From Desulfobacter sp. (GTDB lineage Bacteria > Desulfobacterota > Desulfobacteria > Desulfobacterales > Desulfobacteraceae), in the NCBI GenBank assembly GCA_028768525.1, contig CP054837.1, positions 2,699,001 to 2,763,000 of the forward strand: a stretch of DNA of 64,000 nt, read 5' to 3'. The position numbers were made by a program, and so were the translations under genes. Of this stretch, positions 53,260 through 60,975 are shown piece after piece (position 1 is the stretch's first letter; each line of letters starts with the position of its first letter). Under the pieces are notes generated by a model. It made no database searches and was not told the DNA's origin. It worked only from the letters and a program-made list of their open reading frames with translations.

Positions 53260-54090
53260 ATGGTCGATTTCAATAATCCCCGGATCAGTATTGTTCAACA
53301 ATGTAAGTTGCTTAAGGTAAGCCGGACCTCGGTATATTACCGTCCCCAAAAGGCTCGTAGCCTGGATCTTGAGCAGATGAGAGTGATTGATGAGCAATAT
53401 TTGAAAACCCCGAATTATGGAAGTCGATCAATGCGTACCTTTCTTCAAAGGTTGGGCTATAAAATAAATCGTAAACGTGTCCAAAGGCTGATGAGGCAAA
53501 TGGGATTGCGGGCCATATCTCCAAAGCCGAAAACGAGTAAGAAGCACCCAAGGCACAAGGTCTATCCCTATTTGCTTCGTAAACTGACAATAAACCGTCC
53601 CAATCAGGTTTGGTGTGCGGATATCACATACATTCCTCTTGCCAAAGGGTTTATGTATCTTGTGGCAATTATGGACTGGTATAGCCGGAAAGTATTATCC
53701 TGGAGGCTTTCCAACACCCTTGAGACAGCCTTCTGCATAGATGCCCTTGAGGATGCGATACATCAATATGGTTGTCCTGAAATATTCAATTCAGACCAGG
53801 GCAGCCAGTTCACCAGTGAGGCTTTCACTGGGGTCTTAAAGGAACATGCCATCCGGATCAGCATGGATGGCCGTGGGCGGTTTCGTGACAATATTTTCAT
53901 TGAACGGCTATGGTGGACACTGAAGTATCACTATTTGTATTTAAGGGCTTTTGAAGGGGGCCTCAAGCTCCGCCAAGGACTGACACAATGGTTTCAGTAC
54001 TACAACCGGGAACGCTTTCATCAGGCTCTGGAGAACTGGACACCGGATGAAATTTACTATAATAACCAAGAGCGAAAGGCGGTAGCATAA
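53260..54090 (+). CDS. IS3-family transposase OrfB
   Basis: 276 residues from the ATG at 53260, though translation probably enters by frameshift from OrfA. DDE core: WCADITYIPLAKG (Asp), FNSDQGSQFTSEAF (Asp) and DNIFIERLWWTLKYH (Glu); PRHKVYPYLLRKLTINRPN is the conserved front. Intact. No matching right inverted repeat was found downstream of it, so the element may be truncated. Confidence 0.9.
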   Translation: MVDFNNPRISIVQQCKLLKVSRTSVYYRPQKARSLDLEQMRVIDEQYLKTPNYGSRSMRTFLQRLGYKINRKRVQRLMRQMGLRAISPKPKTSKKHPRHKVYPYLLRKLTINRPNQVWCADITYIPLAKGFMYLVAIMDWYSRKVLSWRLSNTLETAFCIDALEDAIHQYGCPEIFNSDQGSQFTSEAFTGVLKEHAIRISMDGRGRFRDNIFIERLWWTLKYHYLYLRAFEGGLKLRQGLTQWFQYYNRERFHQALENWTPDEIYYNNQERKAVA

Positions 54091-54184
54091 GGTTGCTGCT
54101 GGCTGTTTTTTACACGCCCTACGGGCGCATAAAAACCAGCCACCCACGGGAAACTTTTCGATTTTTAATTATTTTTTTTTAGAA

Positions 54185-54439
54185 TCAGAGCTTATTCCAG
54201 CACCGTGGTTGTTCATACTCTGGGGTCCAGCGCACTCTATGCTCTTTAATGAATTGAATATCAACGGTTTCACCCGTTGGTGTATCGTTCTTATCAACAA
54301 TTTCAGAATCAAAATTAACGATTTTAAATTCATCGTCCTGGTCTGCTTTTTTCTTGGCTGCATTGAAAGTCTTATGGCTGGAAATGATGCCGTAACCATC
54401 GCCGTAAGTATTCAGTTTGACAATATGATGGGTGAACAT
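54185..54439 (-). CDS. Small uncharacterised protein
   Basis: 84 residues, MFTHHIVKLNTYGDGYGIIS then FNAAKKKADQDDEFKIVNFD and TGETVDIQFIKEHRVRWTPE. A ribosome site AGGA lies 12 bases upstream. It is downstream of vapC on the same strand, 17 bases away, and could be a third gene of that operon. No family recognised. Confidence 0.5.
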   Translation of the reverse strand: MFTHHIVKLNTYGDGYGIISSHKTFNAAKKKADQDDEFKIVNFDSEIVDKNDTPTGETVDIQFIKEHRVRWTPEYEQPRCWNKL

Positions 54440-54456
54440 CGTTAAAATCCTTTATT

Positions 54457-54855
54457 TCAAATCCAATTTTCCAACCGTAAGCCCTCAACTCTTTCAAACT
54501 CACGCATATTATTAGTGACTAAAATCAAAGATTCGCTCCGGGCATGTCCGGCAATGTGTAAATCGTTCACCCCAATAGGTGTACCTTTCTTTTCCAGGTT
54601 TGCCCTGATATGCCCATAATGGGCAGCGGCATTATCATCATAAGACAAGACTTCCAGGCGGGATATAAAATCTTCAACTTTGCGTAGGTTGTGGGACACC
54701 ATAGAGCTTTTTTCAACCCCGTGTAAGAGTTCAGCCAATGTAATTGAGCTTATGCACATTTGCCCTGCATGGGCATTAAAAACGTCTAAAACCTCAATAG
54801 GTCGCCGTTTAATCACATAAATAACGATGTTGGTATCCAGCATGTATTTCAGCAT
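54457..54855 (-). CDS. vapC: VapC-type PIN-domain toxin
   Basis: 132 residues. The PIN acidic residues are visible: D7 (MLDTNIVIYV), Glu in LAELLHGV and Asp in IGVNDLHIAGHA, with NNMREFERV near the end. VapC toxins cleave initiator tRNA or rRNA and are held by VapB. The start is one base into the vapB stop, so the pair is co-translated. Confidence 0.92.
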   Translation of the reverse strand: MLKYMLDTNIVIYVIKRRPIEVLDVFNAHAGQMCISSITLAELLHGVEKSSMVSHNLRKVEDFISRLEVLSYDDNAAAHYGHIRANLEKKGTPIGVNDLHIAGHARSESLILVTNNMREFERVEGLRLENWI

Positions 54856-55088
54856 TAAAAGGTTTCCCTTTCGGATTGTTCTTGTGAAGCACGTTCCTGC
54901 ATAAAATCATCCGTCACACCATCGTCAGCAAGAAAGAAACTATCCCATGTGTTTTCTACAGGGGAAAGCACCCGATCTTTGCCCACGATACGCACAACAA
55001 CTTTCTTCACACCATCGGGGAATCTACTGTCAACCGGCAACCTTACCGCTTGGGTTCTATTATTTACAAAAACGGTCCCTGTTTCCAT
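54855..55088 (-). CDS. vapB: VapB-type antitoxin
   Basis: 77 residues. The N-terminal SpoVT/AbrB-like fold starts METGTVFVNNRTQAVRLPVD and has SRFPDGVKKVVVRIVGKDRV; the C-terminus (DDFMQERASQEQSERETF) is the toxin-binding tail. AAGGAG is seen upstream. It controls its own operon, probably through the repeats at 55111-55165. Confidence 0.9.
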   Translation of the reverse strand: METGTVFVNNRTQAVRLPVDSRFPDGVKKVVVRIVGKDRVLSPVENTWDSFFLADDGVTDDFMQERASQEQSERETF

Positions 55089-55110
55089 AATAAAAGCTCC
55101 TTATATTCAA

Positions 55111-55165
55111 TTTGCTATATATGCAGAGTATATAGCAAAGGTGCGTATATAGCAAGGGTATATAG
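55111..55165. promoter_or_regulatory. VapBC operator
   Basis: TTTGCTATATA (55111-55121) and TATATAGCAAA (55129-55139) are perfect 11-bp inverted arms with a 7-base spacer; further direct copies TATATAGCAA (55146) and TATATAG (55159) follow. This is placed just before vapB, as autoregulatory operators are. Confidence 0.7.
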
Positions 55166-55263
55166 TATGTGTTTTTAAAAATATGCTCTACCCTCAGGCA
55201 TTTAAAACCATCTTTCTTTTTTCTGCACCTACGGCCTTTAAATAAATTCCCCTTATTCTTTTT

Positions 55264-55854
55264 CTATAAATCTTCTATTTTTTTAGGAAAAATAAACCGT
55301 TCCCGGTGTTCTCTTAAATAATTATACATCGTTGTTTTTGATATTCCGAAAGTCTCACAAATTTCTTTGATGCTGTGTTTTCGGCTATTATAAAGCTCAA
55401 CAATCATCTTTTTATCTTTTTCACTGTGCTTAGATGGCCTGCCACCATTTTTTCCCCTGGCCCTGGCTGCTGCAAGACCGGCTTTTGTCCTTTCGCTTAT
55501 TAGATCCCGCTCAAACTCGGCCAGGGCGGCAAAAAGATGAAAAATCAATTTCCCGCTTGAATTGGTTGTATCTATAGATTCTTTTAAGCTCTTAAAGCCT
55601 ATTTGCTTTTCCTGGAACCTCCCCACTAATTCAATTAAGTTTTTAAGGGAGCGGCCCAGGCGATCCAGTCGCCAAACCACAAGGGTATCCCCTTCCCTTA
55701 AAAAAGAAACGGCCTCTTTTATTCCTGGCCTGGCCGCAGCCACGCCGCTAACCTTATCTTGAAATATTTTTTCACAGCCGGCCTTTTTTAATTCATCTAT
55801 CTGTAAATCTAAATTTTGCTCATGGGTTGAAACCCGGGCATAACCAATTTGCAT
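55264..55854 (-). CDS. Serine recombinase (resolvase/invertase type)
   Basis: 196 residues. Catalytic serine in MQIGYARVSTHEQNLDLQID (S9), then FQDKVSGVAAARPGI, LVVWRLDRLGRSLKNLIEL, and the C-terminal Hin-type HTH HSIKEICETFGISKTTMYNY. Small resolvases of this type are common on plasmids and transposons, where they resolve multimers at res sites. GAGG precedes the ATG. An upstream palindrome at 55925 may be a subsite. Confidence 0.92.
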   Translation of the reverse strand: MQIGYARVSTHEQNLDLQIDELKKAGCEKIFQDKVSGVAAARPGIKEAVSFLREGDTLVVWRLDRLGRSLKNLIELVGRFQEKQIGFKSLKESIDTTNSSGKLIFHLFAALAEFERDLISERTKAGLAAARARGKNGGRPSKHSEKDKKMIVELYNSRKHSIKEICETFGISKTTMYNYLREHRERFIFPKKIEDL

Positions 55855-55924
55855 AAAAGAACCTCAAAAAGTAAAAAAAACCATAAACCCCTTAATATTA
55901 TTTGACCTTGTTTTTTGTACTGGT

Positions 55925-55939
55925 TTTCTTGACAAGAAA
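55925..55939. promoter_or_regulatory. Palindrome TTTCTTG-A-CAAGAAA upstream of the resolvase
   Basis: Perfect 7+1+7 palindrome 70 bases upstream of the resolvase start; candidate res subsite or operator. Confidence 0.4.
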
Positions 55940-55973
55940 CAATGCGAATTTATCAAGGGGCCGGCTTAATTTT

Positions 55974-56000
55974 AAACGGTACAGAAAAGGACCGTTTTTT
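55974..56000 (+). terminator. Terminator-like hairpin
   Basis: AAACGGT and ACCGTTT form a 7-bp stem with a 10-base loop, followed by TTT. It could end a transcript from the left. Confidence 0.4.
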
Positions 56001-56164
56001 GCTCATTTTCCCTAAGCCGCAATACCAGATGTTGAATAATCGGCCCCAGGCCCTGCTCGGTGCCGACTACTTTTATACATTTCACGTCAAGCATCGATCA
56101 AGCACCGATCATTGATGAACACTTGATTAGCTGCTTAATCCCCTGGCTACCCATTCCCCAGGTG

Positions 56165-56281
56165 CTGGGTACTGGGTAGATACTGGATACTGGGTCGATA
56201 CTGGGTATCACAAATCATTAGATTTCAAAACCAAGGCATAGCCAAGCCAAAGCCAAGCCAAAGCTGAGCCAAAGCTGAGCC
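56165..56281. repeat. Two clusters of direct repeats (iteron-like)
   Basis: CTGGGTA-type units recur at 56165, 56172, 56190 and 56201. From 56246 an 11-bp unit (GCCAAAGC(C/T)(A/G)A) is repeated three times in tandem to 56278, in phase with the helix. No gene overlaps. Such clusters mark origins, partition sites or multi-site operators. Confidence 0.6.
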
Positions 56282-56493
56282 AGGCAAACACATTAAATTC
56301 CCTTGAAATTATGATTTAGATTGAATCGAAGAGCTCAAAATCCAGTATGCCAGTTGAATTTCAACAGCGTGATTTCATATTCGGCCCGGCCTACACTTAG
56401 CCATTTCTAGAGCCCCTAATTAGCTGATACTATCCGAAAGTCCGGGATTTGCCATTGTATAAAGAGTTTAAATTTTTGCTTTGTAATGATCCT

Positions 56494-56546
56494 ACCTATC
56501 CACTACCCAGATAGTGTCTGTCTGGGTAGTGTCTACCTGGATAGGT
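56494..56546. repeat. Nested inverted repeat with CTGGGTA core
   Basis: Outer arms ACCTATCC (56494-56501) and GGATAGGT (56539-56546); inner arms ACTACCCAGA (56502-56511) and TCTGGGTAGT (56521-56530). The CTGGGTA core is that of the direct repeats 300 bases to the left. Confidence 0.6.
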
Positions 56547-56621
56547 ATTGGGTATCCCAGATTCTTGATTCCAACAAAGAAGATTGTCTCTACCAATATT
56601 CTTTACCTTTCGGCTTGGCGT

Positions 56622-56918
56622 TTAACCACGCTTTATCCTCTTTGTTAGTTTTGTTGTTTTATGGTTCTTTAAGAGGGAATCCAGGCAATTATCGACTTTT
56701 TCAATAGTGTGCTCTGTTCGGGATACGGCTTCTATGACTTTCTCATGGGCAATGTCTAACAATTCCTGCTCTCCCACCGCCTTCTTATCTTGAGAAAGAT
56801 CATTGATAGATTCTCTCTCCTGGGGTTGATCATCGTTCCTATCTTTTAAAAAATCATGATCTGATTTTTCATCTGATTCGAAAAAATCATTCCACGATTC
56901 TGGTTTCTTGTTATTCAT
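56622..56918 (-). CDS. Small charged protein downstream of traJ
   Basis: 98 residues, acidic at the front (NNKKPESWNDFFESDEKSDH) and basic at the end (KNHKTTKLTKRIKRG), mostly helical. GAGG lies upstream. It is the third gene of the traJ operon, where a relaxase would be expected but is not found. Role unknown. Confidence 0.5.
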   Translation of the reverse strand: MNNKKPESWNDFFESDEKSDHDFLKDRNDDQPQERESINDLSQDKKAVGEQELLDIAHEKVIEAVSRTEHTIEKVDNCLDSLLKNHKTTKLTKRIKRG

Positions 56919-56940
56919 GAAGAAAGCCTCAAATTAACTT

Positions 56941-57240
56941 TTAGTCTAACGTAATCTTTTGTTTTTCATCCCGGATTAAAAATTTATTTTGCACAAATCT
57001 GTCTTTTATCAAAGATTCACGTTCATTTTCATTATAGCTCCCAAAACCTTCCCACTCCATGTTGTTTTCTTCATTTTGGATTTCAAGTGCAGAGAGATAC
57101 ATGATTTCATCGTCTGCCAAATCCATTCTGGCCCATAGCTCAACCATGGAATAGTTGTCAAAACTCTTTAATGTTCGTTCCAGTGCTTCAACCTTAGCTT
57201 TGTAGCTCCTTTCAAGATCTGTCTGTGCTTTAATGCTCAT
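56941..57240 (-). CDS. Small helical protein coupled to traJ
   Basis: 99 residues; coiled-coil-like DLERSYKAKVEALERTLKSF, then WARMDLADDEIMYLSALEIQ. Its ATG overlaps the traJ stop (ATGA). No family recognised; probably a relaxosome accessory protein or a truncated gene, judged by position only. Confidence 0.5.
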   Translation of the reverse strand: MSIKAQTDLERSYKAKVEALERTLKSFDNYSMVELWARMDLADDEIMYLSALEIQNEENNMEWEGFGSYNENERESLIKDRFVQNKFLIRDEKQKITLD

Positions 57241-57629
57241 AATTTTCTGACTACCTCCTCAACATCAAGAATTTTAAGTTCAAGGCTCTTTAGAATCTTA
57301 TTGATTTCATTTTTATTACCTTTCAAATACTCCCTGCCTCCTTCATGGGCTCCTATGTCATTTACGTTGGGTGAAAGCCAGGCTTTTAATAAACCACCTA
57401 TTCGGCCCAAATCCCCTCTAATCTTACAAACATCAAGAAAAAACTGAATATCGACCGTCGACTTAATCCGTTTTTTTAAACCAACTCGCCTTAAATATGT
57501 GCTTGGACGTAATGAGCAATTATTGGCCTGGAATAATATCATCTCTTTTTCATCATCAGAAACTCTTACTGGAATTATCTTTTTCCGCTGGCGTTTTTCT
57601 GACCTTTTCTTTTTCGTAGTATCATTCAT
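57237..57629 (-). CDS. traJ: Relaxosome protein TraJ
   Basis: 130 residues, close to the 123 of RP4 TraJ. The RHH/MobC-like DNA-binding front has IPVRVSDDEKEMILFQANNC and YLRRVGLKKR; the family's hallmark RGDLGRIGGLLKAWLSPNVN follows. The start at 57629 has GAGGTTAAA upstream; a longer frame runs to 57713. RP4 TraJ binds the inverted repeat at oriT and recruits the relaxase. An RP4-like oriT lies 41 bases upstream of this start, in the same geometry as in RP4. The relaxase gene that follows traJ in RP4 is missing. Confidence 0.85.
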   Translation of the reverse strand: MNDTTKKKRSEKRQRKKIIPVRVSDDEKEMILFQANNCSLRPSTYLRRVGLKKRIKSTVDIQFFLDVCKIRGDLGRIGGLLKAWLSPNVNDIGAHEGGREYLKGNKNEINKILKSLELKILDVEEVVRKL

Positions 57630-57669
57630 TTTAACCTCGTTGAGCGGTAGCGAATAAGTTTGAAAAGGG

Positions 57670-57701
57670 GTGGCGGTAATACCGCCACATACCTTGCCCT
57701 C
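57670..57701 (+). other. Candidate oriT (RP4/IncP type)
   Basis: Inverted repeat GTGGCGGT-AAT-ACCGCCAC (57670-57688) is followed by ATACCTTG|CCC. This aligns with the RP4 nic region CTATCCTG|CCC: both have an inverted-repeat arm ending in CAC exactly eight bases before nic. The predicted nick is between 57696 and 57697 on the + strand. The traJ gene lies on the upstream side, as in RP4. Confidence 0.7.
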
Positions 57702-58209
57702 TATTTTTAACAAATCCGGTCTTTTTTCCTAAAATTAGTGTTCTTTTAACGAAAACCGTATTGAAATTAAGAAAAAGTATCGTTTTTAAGCATAAAGAAT
57801 ATTATATAACCCGCTATAAATACATGATATTTTCCAAATTCATTGTACTGTTTTATAATTCTTTTTATTGTAATCTATAACTTTTTATAGTGATTTGAAA
57901 TTTTTCATAGTTTTTCTATAGTTAGTTATAAAAAGCTATAAATCACTATGAATCGCTATATGCTTTGCTATAAAAAAAGTATAAACCATTCTAAAAATCA
58001 AATTGAATGGGGCTTTGCCCCAAACCCCAAGGTTTATCGCTTTGGAAACAAAGCATGATAAATGTAATTTGAAACGATTGCATTTCCATAAAGAAATGAA
58101 AATGCAATCGCTCTTGATTCACAATTTTACCTTTTTAAACCTAATGTAAGCCTGGTGCGGCATTGCCCCTGTTCAACCTTTGCCTCATAGCTTTTTTCAA
58201 CGCCTATCA
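57702..58209. other. AT-rich leading region with repeats
   Basis: No gene supported. Contains imperfect inverted and direct repeats of TATAGTGATT/AATCACTAT and GCTATA around 57870-57975, and a hairpin CGATTGCATTT (58075-58085) with AAATGCAATCG (58100-58110). In RP4 this side of oriT binds TraK. Confidence 0.5.
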
Positions 58210-59439
58210 TTACTTTGCTCCTGGGATATTATTTAAGCTTGAAGATCCTGCATGCGGCATATTATTAAATTCCTGGGAGGGGGATCTTGTCTGCCCACCG
58301 CCCCCCTCGCCGCCAGGCTGCGACTGCTCTTGTTTCATTGACATCAAATTGGACATGGTGCCGCCCATCATGGACCGCTTCATGGCCGCTGGCTGACCAA
58401 CATTATCCTTCATTGTTTGGTATGCAGCGCCGGCAATGTTGCTCATGGCCCCGCCCTGCATACCTCTGGCCGTTGCAGCAATCGCCCCGGCTTTAGCCGC
58501 CAGGGCGCCCGCGCCCAAGGTCGCCGATGCCACGGCAATGCCCGTGGATACGCCTTTTGCGACGATATCAATACCACCCCCGCCAAACTGCATACCAAAG
58601 ACGATGCCGCTGATCATGCTCGGGATCTCCTTCATGATCACGAAAAGAAAGGCCAGGCCGATCAGCAGGGAAAAGGTGGTTTGCACCCCAAATTGTTCAC
58701 TTGGAATGTTCGACCAAATCTTAAACAGGTTGAGGGACAAGCCGACAAGCATTTGTATGGCCATTAATTCCATGCCGGTGGCCACCACCATCTTGAGGTA
58801 ATTTTTAGAAATATCCTCGGTCCATTTGGATCCTCCGAACCCCAAAGCGACAGTCCCGATGGCGATTGCCACATACGCTTTCACAATACTGAGCGTAAGC
58901 TGTGCGGCAATTAAAACACCGAACGCAAGCACGCCGAGAGCGCCAATGCCAATCATCCAGGTTTCCCCTTCAAAGACCTCAATTTTTTTGGTGGCCGTTA
59001 TGAAAATATTATAGCACGTTTCTAAGATATTACTAGGGCTTATGCCCTTGACGCCGCCATAGGTAGAAGCGCCAATTTGCCGGAAAGAATCAATGATCCG
59101 GGTGGTAAGATCCCCACTATTACACAGTACCCACCACCAAAAACCGACAAAGAAAATAAACTTGATAAGTTCCCTTACAAAGTCGCCAATATCCCCATTT
59201 TGTAAGACCAACATGGTGGCTACCCAGGCAAAATTAACCCCTGCCAAAAGCCAGAATAGCCGGGAAGAAAAGGTCTTGATTTCATCTTCCCACTGGCTCG
59301 AAGCCTGTATGAATTGATCAAGGATTTGTTCGATAATATTATTTTTTGAGGGGGCTGCACTGGCCAGATCCGGGGCCACAATTTCAACAACAATGGCGCA
59401 GCAAACGATAATCAGGATAACGGATAGAGTCTTTTTCAT
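58210..59439 (-). CDS. trbL: Conjugal transfer protein TrbL (VirB6-like)
   Basis: 409 residues. A signal-like start (MKKTLSVILIIVCCAIVVEI) and then TrbL-type membrane segments: FWLLAGVNFAWVATMLVLQN, ELIKFIFFVGFWWWVLCNSG, LGVLAFGVLIAAQLTLSIVK, and a late FSLLIGLAFLFVIMKEIPSM followed by the family's Gly/Ala-rich region (VSTGIAVASATLGAGALAAK). The C-terminus is polar and Gln/Gly-rich. TrbL forms the inner-membrane channel of IncP-type type IV secretion. It begins three bases after the trbJ stop. The other trb genes are absent from the window. Confidence 0.85.
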   Translation of the reverse strand: MKKTLSVILIIVCCAIVVEIVAPDLASAAPSKNNIIEQILDQFIQASSQWEDEIKTFSSRLFWLLAGVNFAWVATMLVLQNGDIGDFVRELIKFIFFVGFWWWVLCNSGDLTTRIIDSFRQIGASTYGGVKGISPSNILETCYNIFITATKKIEVFEGETWMIGIGALGVLAFGVLIAAQLTLSIVKAYVAIAIGTVALGFGGSKWTEDISKNYLKMVVATGMELMAIQMLVGLSLNLFKIWSNIPSEQFGVQTTFSLLIGLAFLFVIMKEIPSMISGIVFGMQFGGGGIDIVAKGVSTGIAVASATLGAGALAAKAGAIAATARGMQGGAMSNIAGAAYQTMKDNVGQPAAMKRSMMGGTMSNLMSMKQEQSQPGGEGGGGQTRSPSQEFNNMPHAGSSSLNNIPGAK

Positions 59440-59442
59440 GGA

Positions 59443-60168
59443 TTAATACGCCTTATTGTCGTCTAAATTAATATCTTCGCCCACATCCCTGAAAAGCCAT
59501 CTGGTGTTCTTTTCCTTATATTCCTTGTCCATTTGTTGGGTGGCCATGTAGGTGTTTTGGGTTTTGACCTGGGCAGCGGTCAGGGATTTAAGCTCCACAA
59601 GCTTCGTCACCAATTGGGCGTTGATTTCATTGCCGGCCTGGATCGCGGCCTTTTGGCCCTCGACCGTCCGGGACTTCTCTATCAAAGCACCCAGGAGCTT
59701 GGCGTCGGTATCCACATTGGCCATGCTGAGATCCGCTTGGTTCAGCGAGGCCTCACATATTTTAACCACGGCATCCGTCCACTCCGAATGCTGTTTGGAA
59801 TATGATTCGCCGTCCATCAGGACGGTGTAATCCGGGTACATGCCCTTAAAATATTCATCTGCCATGCCCATCTGATGGCTTACGCCAAATGCCTGCTTAA
59901 TAACATTTTGCAGGTCTAAAAGGGTGGCTTGAGGGTTGGAAATGCCCCCGATTCCAAGGGTTTTCATGTTTTTGAGCATGGCCATATACATATTCAACTG
60001 GTGTTGGGTCTGCATTGCCTGTTCAATCTGTGATTGAACCAGTTGCACATTATTCGCAAGCTGCGTGATTTCCAGGGCGCCGCCTGTCATGCCACCACCG
60101 GCATAAACGTTCGAAGCAAAAATCATAAATGTAATAGCCATACCCACTATACCTTTATTCAGTGTCAT
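59443..60168 (-). CDS. trbJ: Conjugal transfer protein TrbJ (VirB5-like)
   Basis: 241 residues with a signal peptide (MTLNKGIVGMAITFMIFASN, cleavage after VYA). The TrbJ features are there: ATEITQ-like ALEITQLANNVQLVQSQIEQ, then MQTQHQLNMYMAMLKNM, and the second helical half DLSMANVDTDAKLLGALIEK and VKTQNTYMATQQMDKEYKEK. VirB5/TrbJ is the pilus-tip protein exported to the periplasm. AAGGAG precedes the ATG. The trbK entry-exclusion gene usually between trbJ and trbL is missing. Confidence 0.85.
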   Translation of the reverse strand: MTLNKGIVGMAITFMIFASNVYAGGGMTGGALEITQLANNVQLVQSQIEQAMQTQHQLNMYMAMLKNMKTLGIGGISNPQATLLDLQNVIKQAFGVSHQMGMADEYFKGMYPDYTVLMDGESYSKQHSEWTDAVVKICEASLNQADLSMANVDTDAKLLGALIEKSRTVEGQKAAIQAGNEINAQLVTKLVELKSLTAAQVKTQNTYMATQQMDKEYKEKNTRWLFRDVGEDINLDDNKAY

Positions 60169-60177
60169 TTTTTCTCC

Positions 60178-60432
60178 TTAGGCTTCAAGTTTTTTACGGT
60201 TTGTGTATTCCGCGAAAATCCAAATGTCATCCATCGAATCACCGGCATTTTTGCGTACTTGAGATGCTATTAAAGAACTGATTACAAACTGCTTGGAACA
60301 TCCGGGGCAGATAAACATAAGTAAATTACAACATGGGCACTCGAACAACTCCGTCTCGTCGAAACCCGCTCTGTGTCCACAATCACAAATTAACTGTTTT
60401 GATTGAACATCAATCTTGGACAAAAGATACAT
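60178..60432 (-). CDS. Small zinc-binding protein upstream of trbJ
   Basis: 84 residues with three cysteine pairs: LICDCGHRAG, LFECPCCNLLMF and ICPGCSKQF, giving a zinc-ribbon or double knuckle. The C-terminus (AGDSMDDIWIFAEYTNRKKL) is acidic. AAGGAG lies upstream. Nine bases before trbJ, so co-transcribed. No family recognised. Confidence 0.6.
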   Translation of the reverse strand: MYLLSKIDVQSKQLICDCGHRAGFDETELFECPCCNLLMFICPGCSKQFVISSLIASQVRKNAGDSMDDIWIFAEYTNRKKLEA

Positions 60433-60464
60433 GTGAATTTTCTCCTTCCTATTAAATGTGTTGT

Positions 60465-60483
60465 CCAGGGTTCTAAACCCTGG
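60465..60483. repeat. Hairpin CCAGGGTT-cta-AACCCTGG
   Basis: Perfect 8-bp stem at the start of the trb leader, 33 bases before the zinc-binding gene on the minus strand. No T tract. Confidence 0.5.
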
Positions 60484-60529
60484 CTCTGTCCGAGCAGGAC
60501 ACCCAAAGGGCTTTGCCCGTTATAAAAAA

Positions 60530-60675
60530 ATTTTCTCCTGAACCCGCTTTCCCAAAGGAATTGAAGGAAGCCAGGGGTCAAGAAAAAAATGGGAGGGACC
60601 CTCTGGGAGGAACCGTTTTTTTTCTTGATGCCTGGTTTTCTTCAATCCAAATTAGCGGGTTTTTCAGGAGAAAAA
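60530..60675. repeat. Long imperfect inverted repeat (about 63-base arms)
   Basis: Left arm 60530-60592 and right arm 60613-60675 pair through TTTTCTCCTGA, ACCCGCT, ATTGAAG, CCAGG and TCAAGAAAAAAA blocks, with about 20 bases between. No gene overlaps. An RNA or single-stranded DNA of this strand would fold into one long hairpin. Confidence 0.7.
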
Positions 60676-60780
60676 TTAGAATCCGTCCCCCGAAGCAGAG
60701 CGTAGGGGGCCTTTTATGTTTGATAAAATTGCAACCTCTCGATTATTAAGTAGAAAAAGACAAAATCTATCAATTTGCAA

Positions 60781-60865
60781 ATAAAGAATTTCTTATTTTT
60801 TGTAAACTATTAAATAAAGGATTTCTTACTTTTTGTAAAAAATTAAGTAAAGAATCTCTGATAAA
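60781..60865. repeat. Three direct repeats of exact 33-bp period
   Basis: ATAAAGAATTTCTTA (60781), ATAAAGGATTTCTTA (60814) and GTAAAGAATCTCTGA (60847); the first two continue with similar TTTTTGTAAA tails. The array ends 110 bases before the first gene of the excision/integration block. Candidate regulator or excisionase arm sites. Confidence 0.65.
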
Positions 60866-60975
60866 ATAATGTGTCTAAAACTTTAAAGGATTCCTGATAT
60901 CAATAATTTACACCTTGACATCCATAGGGAACCCAATCTATAAATTACTCATCGTCTATAACTTTGGAGGCATAT

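Noticed and set aside
52895..54180. Exact ends of the IS3 element
   Set aside because: A left end near 52893 (TGGTCCCCAGAATCCG) is plausible, but no complementary right end was found, so no boundaries are given.
57702..58209. A gene in the AT-rich stretch between oriT and trbL
   Set aside because: No open frame with a ribosome site; repeats only.
60530..60675. Integron attC site or retron msd
   Set aside because: No GTTRRRY core site, no integron integrase, and no reverse transcriptase gene is present.
60781..60865. Possible CRISPR array
   Set aside because: Only three units with the conserved part covering nearly the whole 33-bp period, so no spacers; no cas genes nearby. No CRISPR array was found in the window.
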